Shown piece after piece: positions 14,410 through 23,415 of a stretch of DNA of 48,203 nucleotides. The stretch is from contig DCWO01000073.1 of assembly GCA_002328865.1 (NCBI GenBank), positions 1 to 48,203 on the forward strand. The letters run 5' to 3'. Position 1 is the first letter of the stretch, and every line of letters begins with the position of its first letter. Under the pieces are notes generated by a model that saw nothing but the letters and a program-made list of their open reading frames with translations, was not told where the DNA came from and made no database searches. The DNA comes from Dehalococcoidia bacterium UBA2160 (GTDB lineage: Bacteria > Chloroflexota > Dehalococcoidia > Lucifugimonadales > UBA1123). A program made the translations under genes and the position numbers.

Positions 14410-16590
14410 CTACGGTTGAGCCTCTGGATTTGTGACTCTCAGGTACGCCCTGGCGATCATTAGCTCGTCGTATGAGTAGCTGTCTCCGACGAAGTCGCGG
14501 ACCGTTCGCAGGGAGTAGTAGCCGTGGACGCGAAACGCTTCTCGAATGCGGTCGAGGCGACCGCCGGTCGGCACAAGATACTCTGCAGCATTCACGTCGC
14601 CGGATTCGATCAAACGCGCCACGTGACCGACAATAGTACGCTGCGTCACACGCCGTGAACTCGCAATCTCGTCGATCGGAAGCTTTTCGAGCAACAGCGC
14701 CCGGGTCTGGCGAACCGTGTCCGCGATAGAGTCGGTTTCGCGGATTCCCGGGTTCGATTCGCGTCTGGATCTCGGGCCGTCGTCGGACCTGCCAACGAGC
14801 AAGTCCTTGTGCCCGTGAAGCCGGGCGTGATCTTGGATCACGGTTAAGAACGCGGCTCCGAGAAGATGCAGTTTGACCTCACCGACCCCGGAGATCTGAA
14901 GGAACGTTTCTTCGGACTGCGGATAGTATTGGGCCATCTGCTGCAACGGCACGTCTCCGAAGATCACATAAGGCGGGACTCCTCGGTCTCGGGCGAGTTT
15001 CAAGCGGAGGCTGCGTAACTTTTCAAACAACGAGGCGTCGTATTCCGCCTGAGACGAGCCAAAACTCGGCTCCGACTCAACGGTCTCAAGCACCGGAAGA
15101 AGAACCTTTGCCTCGGGTTGGAGAGCCTCTCGCCCTAATTGAGTCACGGACAGCGTGGGAAACTGACCGCTGTTGACCAACAACCCTTGACCAACCAACA
15201 TCGAAACGACTTCCCGGATTTGTGTATCCGAGTAATCATCAACAATGTCGTAAACGGACAGCCGATCATGTCCGAACTGGCGAATCTGTTTCGTATTGCC
15301 GCCCCGAAGAACTCTCGCCACGTGACCGGCGCCGAAGCGTTCGCCGGTTCGAATCACGGCCGAGAGTATCTTCTGCGTAATCACCGTTGCGTCGAAACGC
15401 TCTACATCCACCGATACGCAAACGTCGCACCCTTCGCACTCCTGACCCAGCTCCTCGCCGAAGTAGTCCAGAAGCCGCATTCGCCGGCATGTGGGCAATT
15501 CCGCATACGCGACCAGCGCATCGAGGCGCCTGCGCGCGCCCTCCCGTTCGGCGTCGTCCTCGATCTGGCCGATGAAGTACTCCTGTGTGCCGCGGTCTCC
15601 GGGCGAGTAGAACAGCACACAATCAGAGGGCAGTCCGTCGCGACCCGCACGGCCCGTCTCCTGGTAGTACCGCTCTATCGACGATGGCAAGTCGTAATGG
15701 ACGACCAGACGGATGTCGGGCTTGTCGATCCCCATGCCGAAAGCCACGGTCGCTACGACGATCGGTACGTGGTCGTTGATGAACCGATCCTGAATCGCGC
15801 CCCGGTCGCCTTCCAATCCAGCGTGGTACGCGACCGCCTGAAATCCGTCAGACGTCAACACTGACGCCAAGTCTTCGGTGCCCCGACGGCTTGCCCGGTA
15901 GACGATCGCGGGACGATCTTCGTGCTTCTGCAGGTAAGAGGTGAGGCGACGATATTGATTGGTCTTCGAATGGACGGAGTATGTGAGGTTGGGTCGGTTG
16001 AGGCTGGCGATGAACACGTTGGGATCGCGGAGGCCGAGTTGGCTGAGGATATCCTGTCGAACCCGTTCGGTGGCCGTGGCCGTGAGAGCGATAACAGGAA
16101 CGTCAGGGAACGCCGTCCGGAGCGAACTCAGATTCCTGTAATCAGGGCGGAACTCATGGCCCCACTCTGAGATGCAGTGGGCTTCGTCGACCGCAATCAG
16201 GCTTAGAGTCGCCGATTGAAGGAAGCGGCGAAAACTCGCCATCGCCAATCGCTCGGGCGCGACGTAGAGGATTTTCAACTCACCATTGAAAGCCCGGCGC
16301 AGAACGTTGTTGATCTCGTTGGATGAGAGAGTGCTGTTGACGTAACCAGCTTCGATCCCGTTGCCCCGAAGAGCATCGACTTGATCTTTCATCAGCGCGA
16401 TCAAAGGGGACACCACCAGGGTTATGCCCTCAAGGGACAGGGCGGGCAGTTGGTAGCAAAGGGACTTACCGCCGCCCGTCGGCATCAGCACCAGAGTGTC
16501 TTTGCCTTCCAGCACGCTCGACATGATCTCTTCCTGCGGAGGTAGGAAGCTGTCGTAGCCAAAGTGCCTTTTGAGCAGGTCTCTCAACAA
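14410..16590 (-). CDS. recQ: ATP-dependent DNA helicase RecQ
   Basis: This 726-residue 3'-5' DNA helicase acts in recombination and fork repair. It has the full RecQ layout: Walker A MPTGGGKS (36-43), DEAH at 135-138 followed by CISEWGHEFRPDY (aromatic-rich loop), helicase motif VI QETGRAGRDG, and the four-cysteine zinc site C-x-n-CEGCDVC (about 366-392). An RQC winged helix, an HRDC domain (about 515-595) and a C-terminal HTH_40-type segment (about 625-720) follow. The start is TTG at 16590 with GGGAG eight to nine bases upstream; a second TTG follows directly. It is slightly longer than E. coli RecQ because of the C-terminal HTH module. It stands alone on the minus strand. Confidence 0.95.
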   Translation of the reverse strand: MLRDLLKRHFGYDSFLPPQEEIMSSVLEGKDTLVLMPTGGGKSLCYQLPALSLEGITLVVSPLIALMKDQVDALRGNGIEAGYVNSTLSSNEINNVLRRAFNGELKILYVAPERLAMASFRRFLQSATLSLIAVDEAHCISEWGHEFRPDYRNLSSLRTAFPDVPVIALTATATERVRQDILSQLGLRDPNVFIASLNRPNLTYSVHSKTNQYRRLTSYLQKHEDRPAIVYRASRRGTEDLASVLTSDGFQAVAYHAGLEGDRGAIQDRFINDHVPIVVATVAFGMGIDKPDIRLVVHYDLPSSIERYYQETGRAGRDGLPSDCVLFYSPGDRGTQEYFIGQIEDDAEREGARRRLDALVAYAELPTCRRMRLLDYFGEELGQECEGCDVCVSVDVERFDATVITQKILSAVIRTGERFGAGHVARVLRGGNTKQIRQFGHDRLSVYDIVDDYSDTQIREVVSMLVGQGLLVNSGQFPTLSVTQLGREALQPEAKVLLPVLETVESEPSFGSSQAEYDASLFEKLRSLRLKLARDRGVPPYVIFGDVPLQQMAQYYPQSEETFLQISGVGEVKLHLLGAAFLTVIQDHARLHGHKDLLVGRSDDGPRSRRESNPGIRETDSIADTVRQTRALLLEKLPIDEIASSRRVTQRTIVGHVARLIESGDVNAAEYLVPTGGRLDRIREAFRVHGYYSLRTVRDFVGDSYSYDELMIARAYLRVTNPEAQP

Positions 16591-16646
16591 GATGTCAGCT
16601 CCCGTCGGACGACAGAGTCGTGTTGTCGGCGCAAGTCTCGCGTGCT

Positions 16647-17582
16647 CTAATCGAGTGGCTCGCCTGCAATCTTGAGCGCCGCTGGTTTGAGCAGAGCGTA
16701 AACGGTCGTGTGCACCGGTGTAGGCACGTCGTGTTCGCGCCCCAGCCTGACCACGGCGCCGGTCAATCCCTCAATCTCCACCGGGCGGCCCGCTTGGAAA
16801 TCGTTGGCGAGGCTCGTCCTGCCCTGGGCGGGGAAGGCGTCGAGCGAGGACTCGCACCAGTCGAGAACGTCATCGCCCGGGTCTGCGCCGCTTGCGTGGG
16901 CCACGGCTACGATCTCGCGCCAAGCGGCCTTGATCAGCTCCCTGGTTTCCGGCACGGCGCGCATCTCGGCATACGTTATCTGGGTGGCGGCGTTCACGGT
17001 GGCCGAGCCTGTGAGGTACACGAATTTGCGCCAGAGCGCACGCATGGCGTCCGCCGAAAGCTCGACGTTCCACGACGCCGCCTGGAAGACATCCAGCAAC
17101 GTCTGGCCCCTGTCGGTAATTCCACCCGAAATCTCACCGAACGTGATGCTGCCCACTTGCCCTCTTTGGGCGACTAGGCCAGGCTTTTCGATGCCCGCCA
17201 GGACCACTGCCGTGCCCACCATCACGTGTTGAGCGCCCAAGTCCGCGGCCAGCAGGTGTCCGTTGTCGACGCCGTTCTGTAGCGTCAGCACGACGGTGTC
17301 CGGCCCGATCATAGGCCGCACGGCCGGGATCGCCTCGGCGTTGTGGTACATCTTCACGGTGTAGAGAACGAGGTCGACGGGGCCGACCGCCGCGGTGTCG
17401 TCCGTGGCGTTCGCTTTCACCGTGAAGTCGCCTGACAGGTCGGACGTCACCGCGAGTCCGTCTGACACGATCGCGCTGAGGTGCGGGCCTCTGGCGATGA
17501 ACGTCACATCCTGCCCTGCCTTGGCCAGCAGTCCTCCGAAATAGCCGCCGACCCCGCCGGCGCCCATGACCGCGATCTTCAT
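16647..17582 (-). CDS. panE: 2-dehydropantoate 2-reductase (ketopantoate reductase)
   Basis: This 311-residue NADPH enzyme reduces ketopantoate to pantoate for coenzyme A. The N-terminal Rossmann loop GAGGVGGYFGG (7-17) is classic. TLQNGVDN is the conserved ketopantoate-reductase motif, and K186 in LWRKFVYLTGSATVNA corresponds to the catalytic lysine, followed by the helical C-terminal domain. The ATG overlaps the stop of the upstream unknown gene by four bases. No panB or panC is nearby. Many ApbA/PanE paralogs act on other 2-keto acids, so pantothenate synthesis is likely but not certain. Confidence 0.88.
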   Translation of the reverse strand: MKIAVMGAGGVGGYFGGLLAKAGQDVTFIARGPHLSAIVSDGLAVTSDLSGDFTVKANATDDTAAVGPVDLVLYTVKMYHNAEAIPAVRPMIGPDTVVLTLQNGVDNGHLLAADLGAQHVMVGTAVVLAGIEKPGLVAQRGQVGSITFGEISGGITDRGQTLLDVFQAASWNVELSADAMRALWRKFVYLTGSATVNAATQITYAEMRAVPETRELIKAAWREIVAVAHASGADPGDDVLDWCESSLDAFPAQGRTSLANDFQAGRPVEIEGLTGAVVRLGREHDVPTPVHTTVYALLKPAALKIAGEPLD

Positions 17583-18181
17583 TGTCCGCCAACCTCCAAC
17601 TGTTTGATCGCCTTTCCGAACTCTTGCTCAGTTGCCGTCGTGAAAAGCGACACTCGGTTGATCCGCTTGGTCAAATCCACGTGAAGACCCAGCAGACCGT
17701 GCACGTTGTCGTAAATCCCCATGGCCGATTCCAACGCGAACTGCCGGTCCCAGCGCTCGGTCCACGGGCTCGGGCCATGTTCAATCGGGAGAGGGTCGAG
17801 TTCTCGTTGCAAAAACGCCTGAGCGGCCTCGCGAAACAAAGGCAGATCGTCTTGAGGATCGTGCCCGTCGAATCCCTGGTGTCGATACAGCACCAAGTGG
17901 TAAAGCAACATCCACCAGTAGATCGTCATCAGCCTGTAGCCGTCGACTTTGCGCCTGCGGCTCCTCACACCCCAGTCCAGCCGGCGATCCTGATTCTTCA
18001 CGAGGAGTTGGCACACCACTTCGCCGGCGCCGGAGCAGAACATCTGCCAGAGGGCGGATTCTCGTCTGCTGAATCGAGACATTTCTGCCTGCGAAGCGGC
18101 CGAGGCCGTCGCTGTTTGGATCCCCTCCATCAGTTTCGCGCTTCGCGACCGCCCTGGGAGCAGCCAATCAAGTGCGTTCAT
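17579..18181 (-). CDS. Unknown 200-residue protein upstream of panE
   Basis: I do not recognise this protein. It is soluble-looking, rich in Arg, Trp, Leu and Gln, with probable long helices. Visible pieces are a segment MSRFSRRESALWQMFCSGAGE (positions about 34-54), a Tyr/Trp-rich hydrophobic helix LMTIYWWMLLYHLVLYRHQG (83-102), and a C-terminal charged region. The gene starts 26 bases after the 110-residue gene upstream and overlaps panE by four bases, so it belongs to a three-gene operon. Base composition and codon use look like the neighbours. It could be a small-molecule or cofactor-related helper, but nothing in the sequence shows it. Confidence 0.6.
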   Translation of the reverse strand: MNALDWLLPGRSRSAKLMEGIQTATASAASQAEMSRFSRRESALWQMFCSGAGEVVCQLLVKNQDRRLDWGVRSRRRKVDGYRLMTIYWWMLLYHLVLYRHQGFDGHDPQDDLPLFREAAQAFLQRELDPLPIEHGPSPWTERWDRQFALESAMGIYDNVHGLLGLHVDLTKRINRVSLFTTATEQEFGKAIKQLEVGGQ

Positions 18182-18207
18182 CTCATGCCGTCCTCACCCT
18201 TCGGCCC

Positions 18208-18540
18208 TCACCGCCGCCTGCCCTCAGCGAATCCAGCGGCGAATCCAAGCTGTACAGCCTTCATCAGCGCAGGGCCGATGGCTTCCGGGATCACCGTCGC
18301 CAGACCTCCGGACGTGGCCGCCAGTCGCACGATGTGCTCTTGTGTCAGATCCACCGCGACGGCCGCAAAGGGCTGGATCCATCGAGGAGACGAATCCGCC
18401 GTGCCGAAATTGGCCAACGCCTCCTCCGCCTCGAGCAGGTCGTCGACCGCTGTATCGTTTGGCCTGCGCTCCAGAAGCATCGCCAACGCGTTGCTGTAAT
18501 CGACTTCGAATCGTTCAGACGCTGATAAGGGGTTGCTCAT
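18208..18540 (-). CDS. Unknown 110-residue protein, first gene of panE operon
   Basis: The start is well supported: GGAGG sits five bases before ATG 18540. The first half is acidic and helical (LLEAEEALANFGTAD). The second half has hydrophobic helices with glycine (LAATSGGLATVIPEAIGPALMKAVQLGFAAGFAEG), which could be amphipathic or a weak membrane segment. No family is recognised. It is followed 26 bases later by the 200-residue unknown gene and then panE, so the three are probably co-transcribed. The region 18541-18900 upstream shows no gene I can support. Confidence 0.6.
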   Translation of the reverse strand: MSNPLSASERFEVDYSNALAMLLERRPNDTAVDDLLEAEEALANFGTADSSPRWIQPFAAVAVDLTQEHIVRLAATSGGLATVIPEAIGPALMKAVQLGFAAGFAEGRRR

Positions 18541-18900
18541 TGTTCCTCCGTTGAGGTCGAATAGGCGCCGATTCCGGCTCTAATCCAGTGGCGGCTGCTT
18601 CGCTTCAAATGCATGTGTCTCTGCTGAGCTTGTGTAAGAAGGCGCGGCTTTGCCGGTTGGCGCTCGATTGTCGTTCCTGTTAGTGACGCCCGTCGTATGA
18701 GAAGGTCATGAAAGTTTAAGAATTGGATGCGAAAGCGTCCACAAGATATGTTTTTCAAGATCGCACCTGCCCCACCGACGAATCATTTTTCCTGCATCAA
18801 GCGGCCAAGCGTGGCATCTTCGTCTCAGAGGATTGTGGCGAATGTCGGGCCAGAATACCAAAATCCTCGGTCCAATCCAATCATCGGGAGTCACCGTGGG

Positions 18901-18929
18901 TTGACCTCTTTCCAAGTGGCGACTATTAT
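18901..18929 (+). promoter_or_regulatory. Strong sigma-70 promoter of apt
   Basis: TTGACC (18901-18906), exactly 17 bases, then TATTAT (18924-18929). Each box matches five of six consensus bases. Transcription should start near 18936, which puts only the GGAGG-led start at 18961 inside the message and excludes upstream in-frame start codons. Confidence 0.75.
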
Positions 18930-18960
18930 TCAAGCCCAACCTCAATACGGAGGTCTGAAA

Positions 18961-19473
18961 ATCGATATCAAGCAATACATACGCGACGTCCCCGATTTTC
19001 CGTCGCCAGGCATCCTGTACAAGGATATCACCCCATTGCTGGGCGACGCGGACGCGTTCGCTTATGCGATCGACCTCTTAGCAGAGCGATACGAGAGCAA
19101 CGAGATCGACGCGATCGTAGGCATCGAAGCCCGCGGGTTCCTCTTCGCGGCGCCGCTGGCGGTGAAGCTTGGCGCGCCGATGGTGCCAGTGCGCAAGAAG
19201 GGCAAACTGCCGTTCCACACGCACAGTGTCGAGTACGCCTTGGAGTACGGTACGGACGTGGTGGAGATGCACATAGACGCGGTGACCGCCGGGCGGCGGG
19301 TTCTTGTGATCGACGACGTTATCGCCACGGCAGGCACGTTGGCAGCCTCGCTAAAGCTCATCGAACAAGCCGGCGGCGAGATCGTCGGGTGCGCGGTCGT
19401 CGTGGAGCTCACCGATCTCGCGGGCAGAGATGCACTGGCAGGATATGACCTTCATTCGCTGATACAGTACTGA
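18961..19473 (+). CDS. apt: Adenine phosphoribosyltransferase, apparent AUC start
   Basis: This 170-residue enzyme salvages adenine to AMP using PRPP. Family features are the N-terminus DIKQYIRDVPDFPSPGILYKDITPLL, GIEARGFLFAAPLA, the hallmark VPVRKKGKLP, and the PRPP loop VLVIDDVIATAGT. Apt proteins usually begin M-DLKQYI-like, and here the codon before DIKQYI is ATC. GGAGG (18949-18953) lies seven bases before this ATC, and a near-consensus promoter ends just upstream. No ATG, GTG or TTG fits between promoter and domain; CTG at 18955 is only one base from GGAGG. With ATC as start the length matches the usual 170-172 residues. The next gene starts 23 bases after the stop. Confidence 0.93.
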   Translation: MDIKQYIRDVPDFPSPGILYKDITPLLGDADAFAYAIDLLAERYESNEIDAIVGIEARGFLFAAPLAVKLGAPMVPVRKKGKLPFHTHSVEYALEYGTDVVEMHIDAVTAGRRVLVIDDVIATAGTLAASLKLIEQAGGEIVGCAVVVELTDLAGRDALAGYDLHSLIQY

Positions 19474-19496
19474 TACGCTACATTAAAGGAGCTGCC

Positions 19497-19946
19497 GTGT
19501 CCGACCGAAACGAGCTCATCGAACGCCTGGAATCGACCGTTGACAGCGGACTCGGATATTTCCTGGGGCCGGGCCGCTCCTCTGACGTCAAAATCGGAGA
19601 CTGGGGCGTATGGGAAGTTCTCTGTCACATGGTCTACTGGCACCAAGCCACGGTCAGCGGCGTTGAGGCCGTCGCTGCCGGAGCCGGCCCGTACCTTATC
19701 GACGGTGAGACCGACGAGGTCAACGATCGCTTCATCGCAAGCATGGCGGGTCGCAGCTCTGACGAACTCGCCGAGGAAATACGCGGCCTCCAATCCAAGC
19801 TGTCGTCGGCCGTCCGGCAGATGAGCGATCCCGCTGCAACCGTGTTTATCCGCCAAAGCGGGGCCTCCGCTTCTGCCCTGGATCGAGTCGAACAGATAAC
19901 CCGGCATTGGCAATCTCACGTAGATGAATTGGCTTCCGCCGGATAA
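19497..19946 (+). CDS. DinB-like / mycothiol-dependent-enzyme fold protein
   Basis: This 149-residue protein looks like a DinB/YfiT-type four-helix bundle. The motif WGVWEVLCHMVYWHQA supplies the first metal-ligand-type histidines, and ITRHWQSHVDEL near the C-terminus supplies the last, as in DinB_2 or maleylpyruvate isomerase N-terminal domains. Proteins of this fold are thiol-dependent transferases or detoxifying enzymes; the partner thiol and substrate are not known. The start is GTG at 19497 after AAAGGAG. It begins 23 bases after apt, probably on the same transcript. A second, larger DinB-like gene lies at 39555. Confidence 0.6.
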   Translation: MSDRNELIERLESTVDSGLGYFLGPGRSSDVKIGDWGVWEVLCHMVYWHQATVSGVEAVAAGAGPYLIDGETDEVNDRFIASMAGRSSDELAEEIRGLQSKLSSAVRQMSDPAATVFIRQSGASASALDRVEQITRHWQSHVDELASAG

Positions 19947-20107
19947 GTTCGTTTGTGACTTCAATCGTAGGCGACAACTCGGCCCGCCCACATCCATTCG
20001 AACAGAATGTTGCGATTGATTAATACTGAGGCGCTTTTCATGAGTGGTGATAACCCTATATCGAGTCCTGAATTCATCCGAATTCAGCAAAGCTGGACCA
20101 CCATAAG

Positions 20108-20139
20108 TTGACAAAAGCGCCATTTTCGTGCAGTATAAA
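20108..20139 (+). promoter_or_regulatory. Possible promoter in the 19947-20463 gap
   Basis: TTGACA (20108-20113) is perfect and TATAAA (20134-20139) is good, but the spacer of 20 bases is longer than usual. It would serve the kinase-like gene at 20464 through a leader of about 320 bases. The rest of the 517-base gap holds no gene I can support. Confidence 0.35.
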
Positions 20140-20463
20140 GTCGTACGCTAAACAGTGTCAGACCGAGTAAGCGGCCCAGGAACAACATCGACATTGACGT
20201 TGACTACGGCCCTTACTCGTGATGCGTCCATCCGCAAGAATGACGGGTTGAAGCGCTGCATCAGCTTTTCGCAATTCCACTTTGAGTATTCCGAACAGGG
20301 AATGAGTGAAGGTTCCGTTTCGAGTGATGATCGTGACCGCGTCGCGGCAGCCACTCAAAAGAAGGTCCGTAACGAACACCGAAACATCGGAACAAACCTG
20401 TAGCAGTTGGCCCGTGATTCAGCATTCTGAAGGCGTGGGATAGAACAAGATAGGAGGTGTGCC

Positions 20464-21201
20464 ATGGCTGTTGTCACAATGGGCGGCCTCGCTGGTGGCG
20501 GAGCCAGGTCGTTGGGTCCGATCGTCGCCGAAAAGTTAGGCGCCGACTACGTGGACAGGCTCATCCTGGCAAACGTATCCAGGAAGGTCGGAGCCACCGT
20601 GGAAGCGCTGCATCAGCGCGAGGAGCGCCCACCGACCCGAGGCGAACGGTATTCGCGCTTCTTGCAGCGGATACTCGAAAGATCGGCTGTGACAGGCGCG
20701 GGTGGAGATCCGTACTTCGGTCCGGGCATTCCCGCCTACCTTACCGAGGAATATGAGGACGTTCCGCAGCCGACGATCACCCGCGGTCACGAACTCGAAG
20801 ACGAAAAATATCATGACGCGTTGCACAACGTCATACACGACCTCGCCAACCAGGGCAACGTGGTCGTGGTCGGACGCGGCGCTCACATCATACTGAGGAA
20901 CGATCCCAACGTCCTCCGCGTTGGCGTGATTGCGAGTGTAGAAGACCGAGTCAGAACACTCATGAGTCGCGAACGATTGAACCAAGACGATGCGGAACAA
21001 TGCGTTGTCGCCCGCGACGACGCCAGGGCACACTACTTCAGTAGTTTCTTCGACATCGACCGGCCAGACGATCCCGAGTTCTATCACCTGATGATCAACA
21101 CGAGCAGCGTGGCGTTGGAGGCCGCGGCCGACCTTGTCGTGCAGGCTTCAAACGCACTTGCGGAAGGTAAGTTCCGTCGGGAGGCAATCGCCTCCGTCTG
21201 A
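20464..21201 (+). CDS. Cytidylate-kinase-like family protein
   Basis: This 245-residue protein belongs to the cytidylate-kinase-like group of P-loop proteins. It begins AVVTMGGLAGGGARSLGP, a glycine-rich loop where classic Cmk has GPxGSGKS; the terminal lysine is replaced by Arg-Ser. YVDRLILANVSRKVG corresponds to the Cmk segment after the loop, VVVVGRGAHIIL is the central strand, and VGVIASVEDRVRTLMSRE the later conserved stretch. The altered loop suggests a changed donor site or a non-catalytic role. ATG 20464 follows AGGAGG by six bases. It ends 22 bases before a perfect terminator. Confidence 0.75.
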   Translation: MAVVTMGGLAGGGARSLGPIVAEKLGADYVDRLILANVSRKVGATVEALHQREERPPTRGERYSRFLQRILERSAVTGAGGDPYFGPGIPAYLTEEYEDVPQPTITRGHELEDEKYHDALHNVIHDLANQGNVVVVGRGAHIILRNDPNVLRVGVIASVEDRVRTLMSRERLNQDDAEQCVVARDDARAHYFSSFFDIDRPDDPEFYHLMINTSSVALEAAADLVVQASNALAEGKFRREAIASV

Positions 21202-21223
21202 GCGCATCGTTGACCTCTATGTG

Positions 21224-21267
21224 GGGTTCGAGGCTCCCGGCGCCGGGAGCCTCGAACCCTATCTTTT
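21224..21267 (+). terminator. Perfect 18-bp palindromic terminator
   Basis: Bases 21224-21259 form a perfect palindrome with 18-base arms, centred on CCCGGC|GCCGGG, followed by TATCTTTT. It ends the kinase-like gene 22 bases upstream. With no unpaired loop it is also a perfect DNA cruciform. Confidence 0.85.
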
Positions 21268-21928
21268 GCCAACGGTTATTCCGGAACCTAGCTTTCGTTC
21301 CCGAATCCTGCCTAACACCAACTTTTTCAGTCACTCCAACGTTTCCCGTCTGTTGACCAGATGTGACTGCTTCACGGAGCCAATCCTAGTCTCCTCTCGC
21401 ACACAGTGCGCCTCGGTTGGCGCGACCGTTTGGCCTCGCTGGATGGCGTGTTGGACCTGCCTCACGAATACACCGCGGCGCCCTGCGAGACGCTAGGCGA
21501 ACGTGGCTGACGCCCGTCTGCTCCGGCGAACTGCTTCCGCACGCTCATATCCTTCGGCCCGGATTGGTGCGACACAGGCTCGCATGTCTCTCTCACACGC
21601 AAGTTCGCCGATGTCGAATTAGTTGCAGTCGTCCATCCCTGAATGTAACTTGAATTGCCGCAAACGTGCTTCGTCGCTCTGAACGTGTGTGCCAATGGAA
21701 CTGGCATCATCCGTCAGTGCGTCGTATTCGCTTGTGCGAGTATCCTCAACGACTCAGCCCCGATGGGGCATCACAGTCGGGATCGGAGGTTTTTCAACCG
21801 AATCGGTTGAAAAGTTACAATCGAACTTCGCGAGTCCGGTCGCTGCTTGCTCTGCCGCAGAGCCAAACGAATCGCCGCAGACGATCCCAGTGTGGTCAGG
21901 TAGGGATGTTGATGGGAGGGAGAGATCC
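21268..21928. other. 660-base gene-free region with a 23-base dyad
   Basis: I find no gene here on either strand; the frames that stay open lack ribosome sites and family features. The one clear element is a perfect dyad TTTTCAACCG (21791-21800), AAT, CGGTTGAAAA (21804-21813), 115 bases upstream of the nirK-like start. No T-run follows, so it looks more like an operator than a terminator. It does not match the usual FNR/NnrR TTGAT or TTGAC half-sites closely. Confidence 0.5.
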
Positions 21929-23015
21929 ATGCGAACGACGTTATTGGCAATCGGAGTATCGATCTTGATGTTTGCCCTTGGCTGTGACTCGAACGGCCGG
22001 GTATCGGGCGGCGCCGAGGGACTGGAAAGGGTGACACAGACGCTCGTGACCCCGCCATTTCTTCCGGAGTACGAACAGGTGGCGGACGGCGACCCTAAGG
22101 TTGTCCAGGTCCGCATGGTCATCGAAGAGAAATTGATCGAAATCGACCCGGCCGGAGCCAAGATTTGGGCGCTGACATTTGACGGAAGCGTGCCAGGTCC
22201 GATCATAGTGGTGCATCAGGACGACTACGTCGAGCTCACGCTCGTGAATCCGGAAACGAATATGCTGCAACACAACATCGACTTTCACGCGGCAACAGGC
22301 GCCCTGGGCGGCGGAGAACTAACGCTGGTCAATCCAGGGCAAGAGGTCGTTTTTCGGTTCAAGGCTACGAAGCCCGGCGTGTTCGTGTATCACTGCGCCC
22401 CCGGGGGGGTGGTGATACCTCTGCACATCGTTTCCGGCATGAACGGGGCCATCATGGTTCTGCCCAGAGACGGGCTCAGGGACGCCGAGGCGAATCCGTC
22501 ACGTACGACCAGGCGTACTCCATCGGTGAGCAGGACTATTACATCCCGAAAAACGAGGACGGCGAGTACAAAGAGTATGAATCCCCGCCGGCGGGCTTTG
22601 CCGACATGCTCCAAGTCATGCAGACGTTGACTCCCACTCACGTGGTTTTCAATGGCGCCGTGGGCGCGCTGACCGGAGATCGAGCGTTGACCGCGGCGGT
22701 TGGCGATAAAGTGTTGTTCATCCACTCGCAGGCGAATCGCGACTCGCGTCCCCACCTGATCGGCGGACACGGCGATCTCGTTTGGAGAGGGGGCGCATTC
22801 GGAGACACGCCGGCAACCGGCCTCGAGACCTGGTTTGTCGCGGGGGCTCAACGGTGGCCATGCTGTACGAATTCAGACAACCGGGCTTGCATGTATACCT
22901 CAGCCACAACCTGATCGAGGCCATCCTGCTTGGCGCGGCGGCCCACATTGCGGTTGAAGGGGAATGGAACGACGACCTGATGGAACAGGTCAAAGAACCG
23001 GGTCCGGTGCTTTGA
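21929..23015 (+). pseudogene. nirK: Copper nitrite reductase (NirK-type) with two frameshifts
   Basis: This gene encodes a NirK-type two-cupredoxin protein that would reduce nitrite to nitric oxide outside the membrane. ATG 21929 follows GGGAGGG, and a signal with LGC near residue 19 suggests a lipoprotein. Copper ligands and catalytic residues are present: HNIDFH (type 1 His, Asp, type 2 His), VYHCAP, PLHIVSGM, RPHLIGGHGD and LGAAAH. Two single-base losses break the frame: near 22489 (GLRDAE then GESVTYDQ, one G short) and near 22840 in a run of five G (FVAGG then STVAML). Every other part matches the family to the natural end LMEQVKEPG. Either the gene died recently or, since one site is a homopolymer, the breaks are sequencing errors. 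Confidence 0.85.
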
Positions 23016-23264
23016 AATCGGCCGTGCCGTCACGACCGGCAATGCGTGAATGCGCCCACGTCCACGCCGAATACGGGAGAAAGGTCATGTCCAGTCCGAG
23101 AGCGGTCTAAATCGGAACGCGTCGGGATTCGCAAGTTTCGTCGAAAGCTCCACCCCGCAACGGCCGCCCTCGGCATTGTGAGGCTCGACACACGAGGGCC
23201 CGCCGAGTGCGTTGGCGCGTGCGGCGAATCACGCCTGGGCGGTCGGTGGGGCGGCGCAATTCGC

Positions 23265-23294
23265 TTGACAATGGCGAGTGCCATGCCATATCGT
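23265..23294 (+). promoter_or_regulatory. Candidate promoter of the oligopeptide ATPase pair
   Basis: TTGACA (23265-23270) is perfect; an 18-base spacer leads to TATCGT (23289-23294), four of six. It lies in the 400-base gap 23016-23415, which otherwise shows no gene, and would give a leader of about 115 bases. Confidence 0.45.
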
Positions 23295-23415
23295 GACGCG
23301 GTAGCAAATGCCGGAGCCTGTTGGCGCGCCCTTTCGGTCGCGGCCGAATTCAGGTGTGTCCGGCGACAATGGGTGTTTTGTTGACGACGGCTCCGATCAA
23401 TTTAAGGGGAGGGCT

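Noticed and set aside
20155..20403. 82-codon frame after a possible promoter
   Set aside because: Its GTG has no ribosome site and the product resembles no protein.
23046..23384. 112-codon frame between nirK and the ATPase pair
   Set aside because: No ribosome site, Arg/Ala-rich composition, and it overlaps a candidate promoter.
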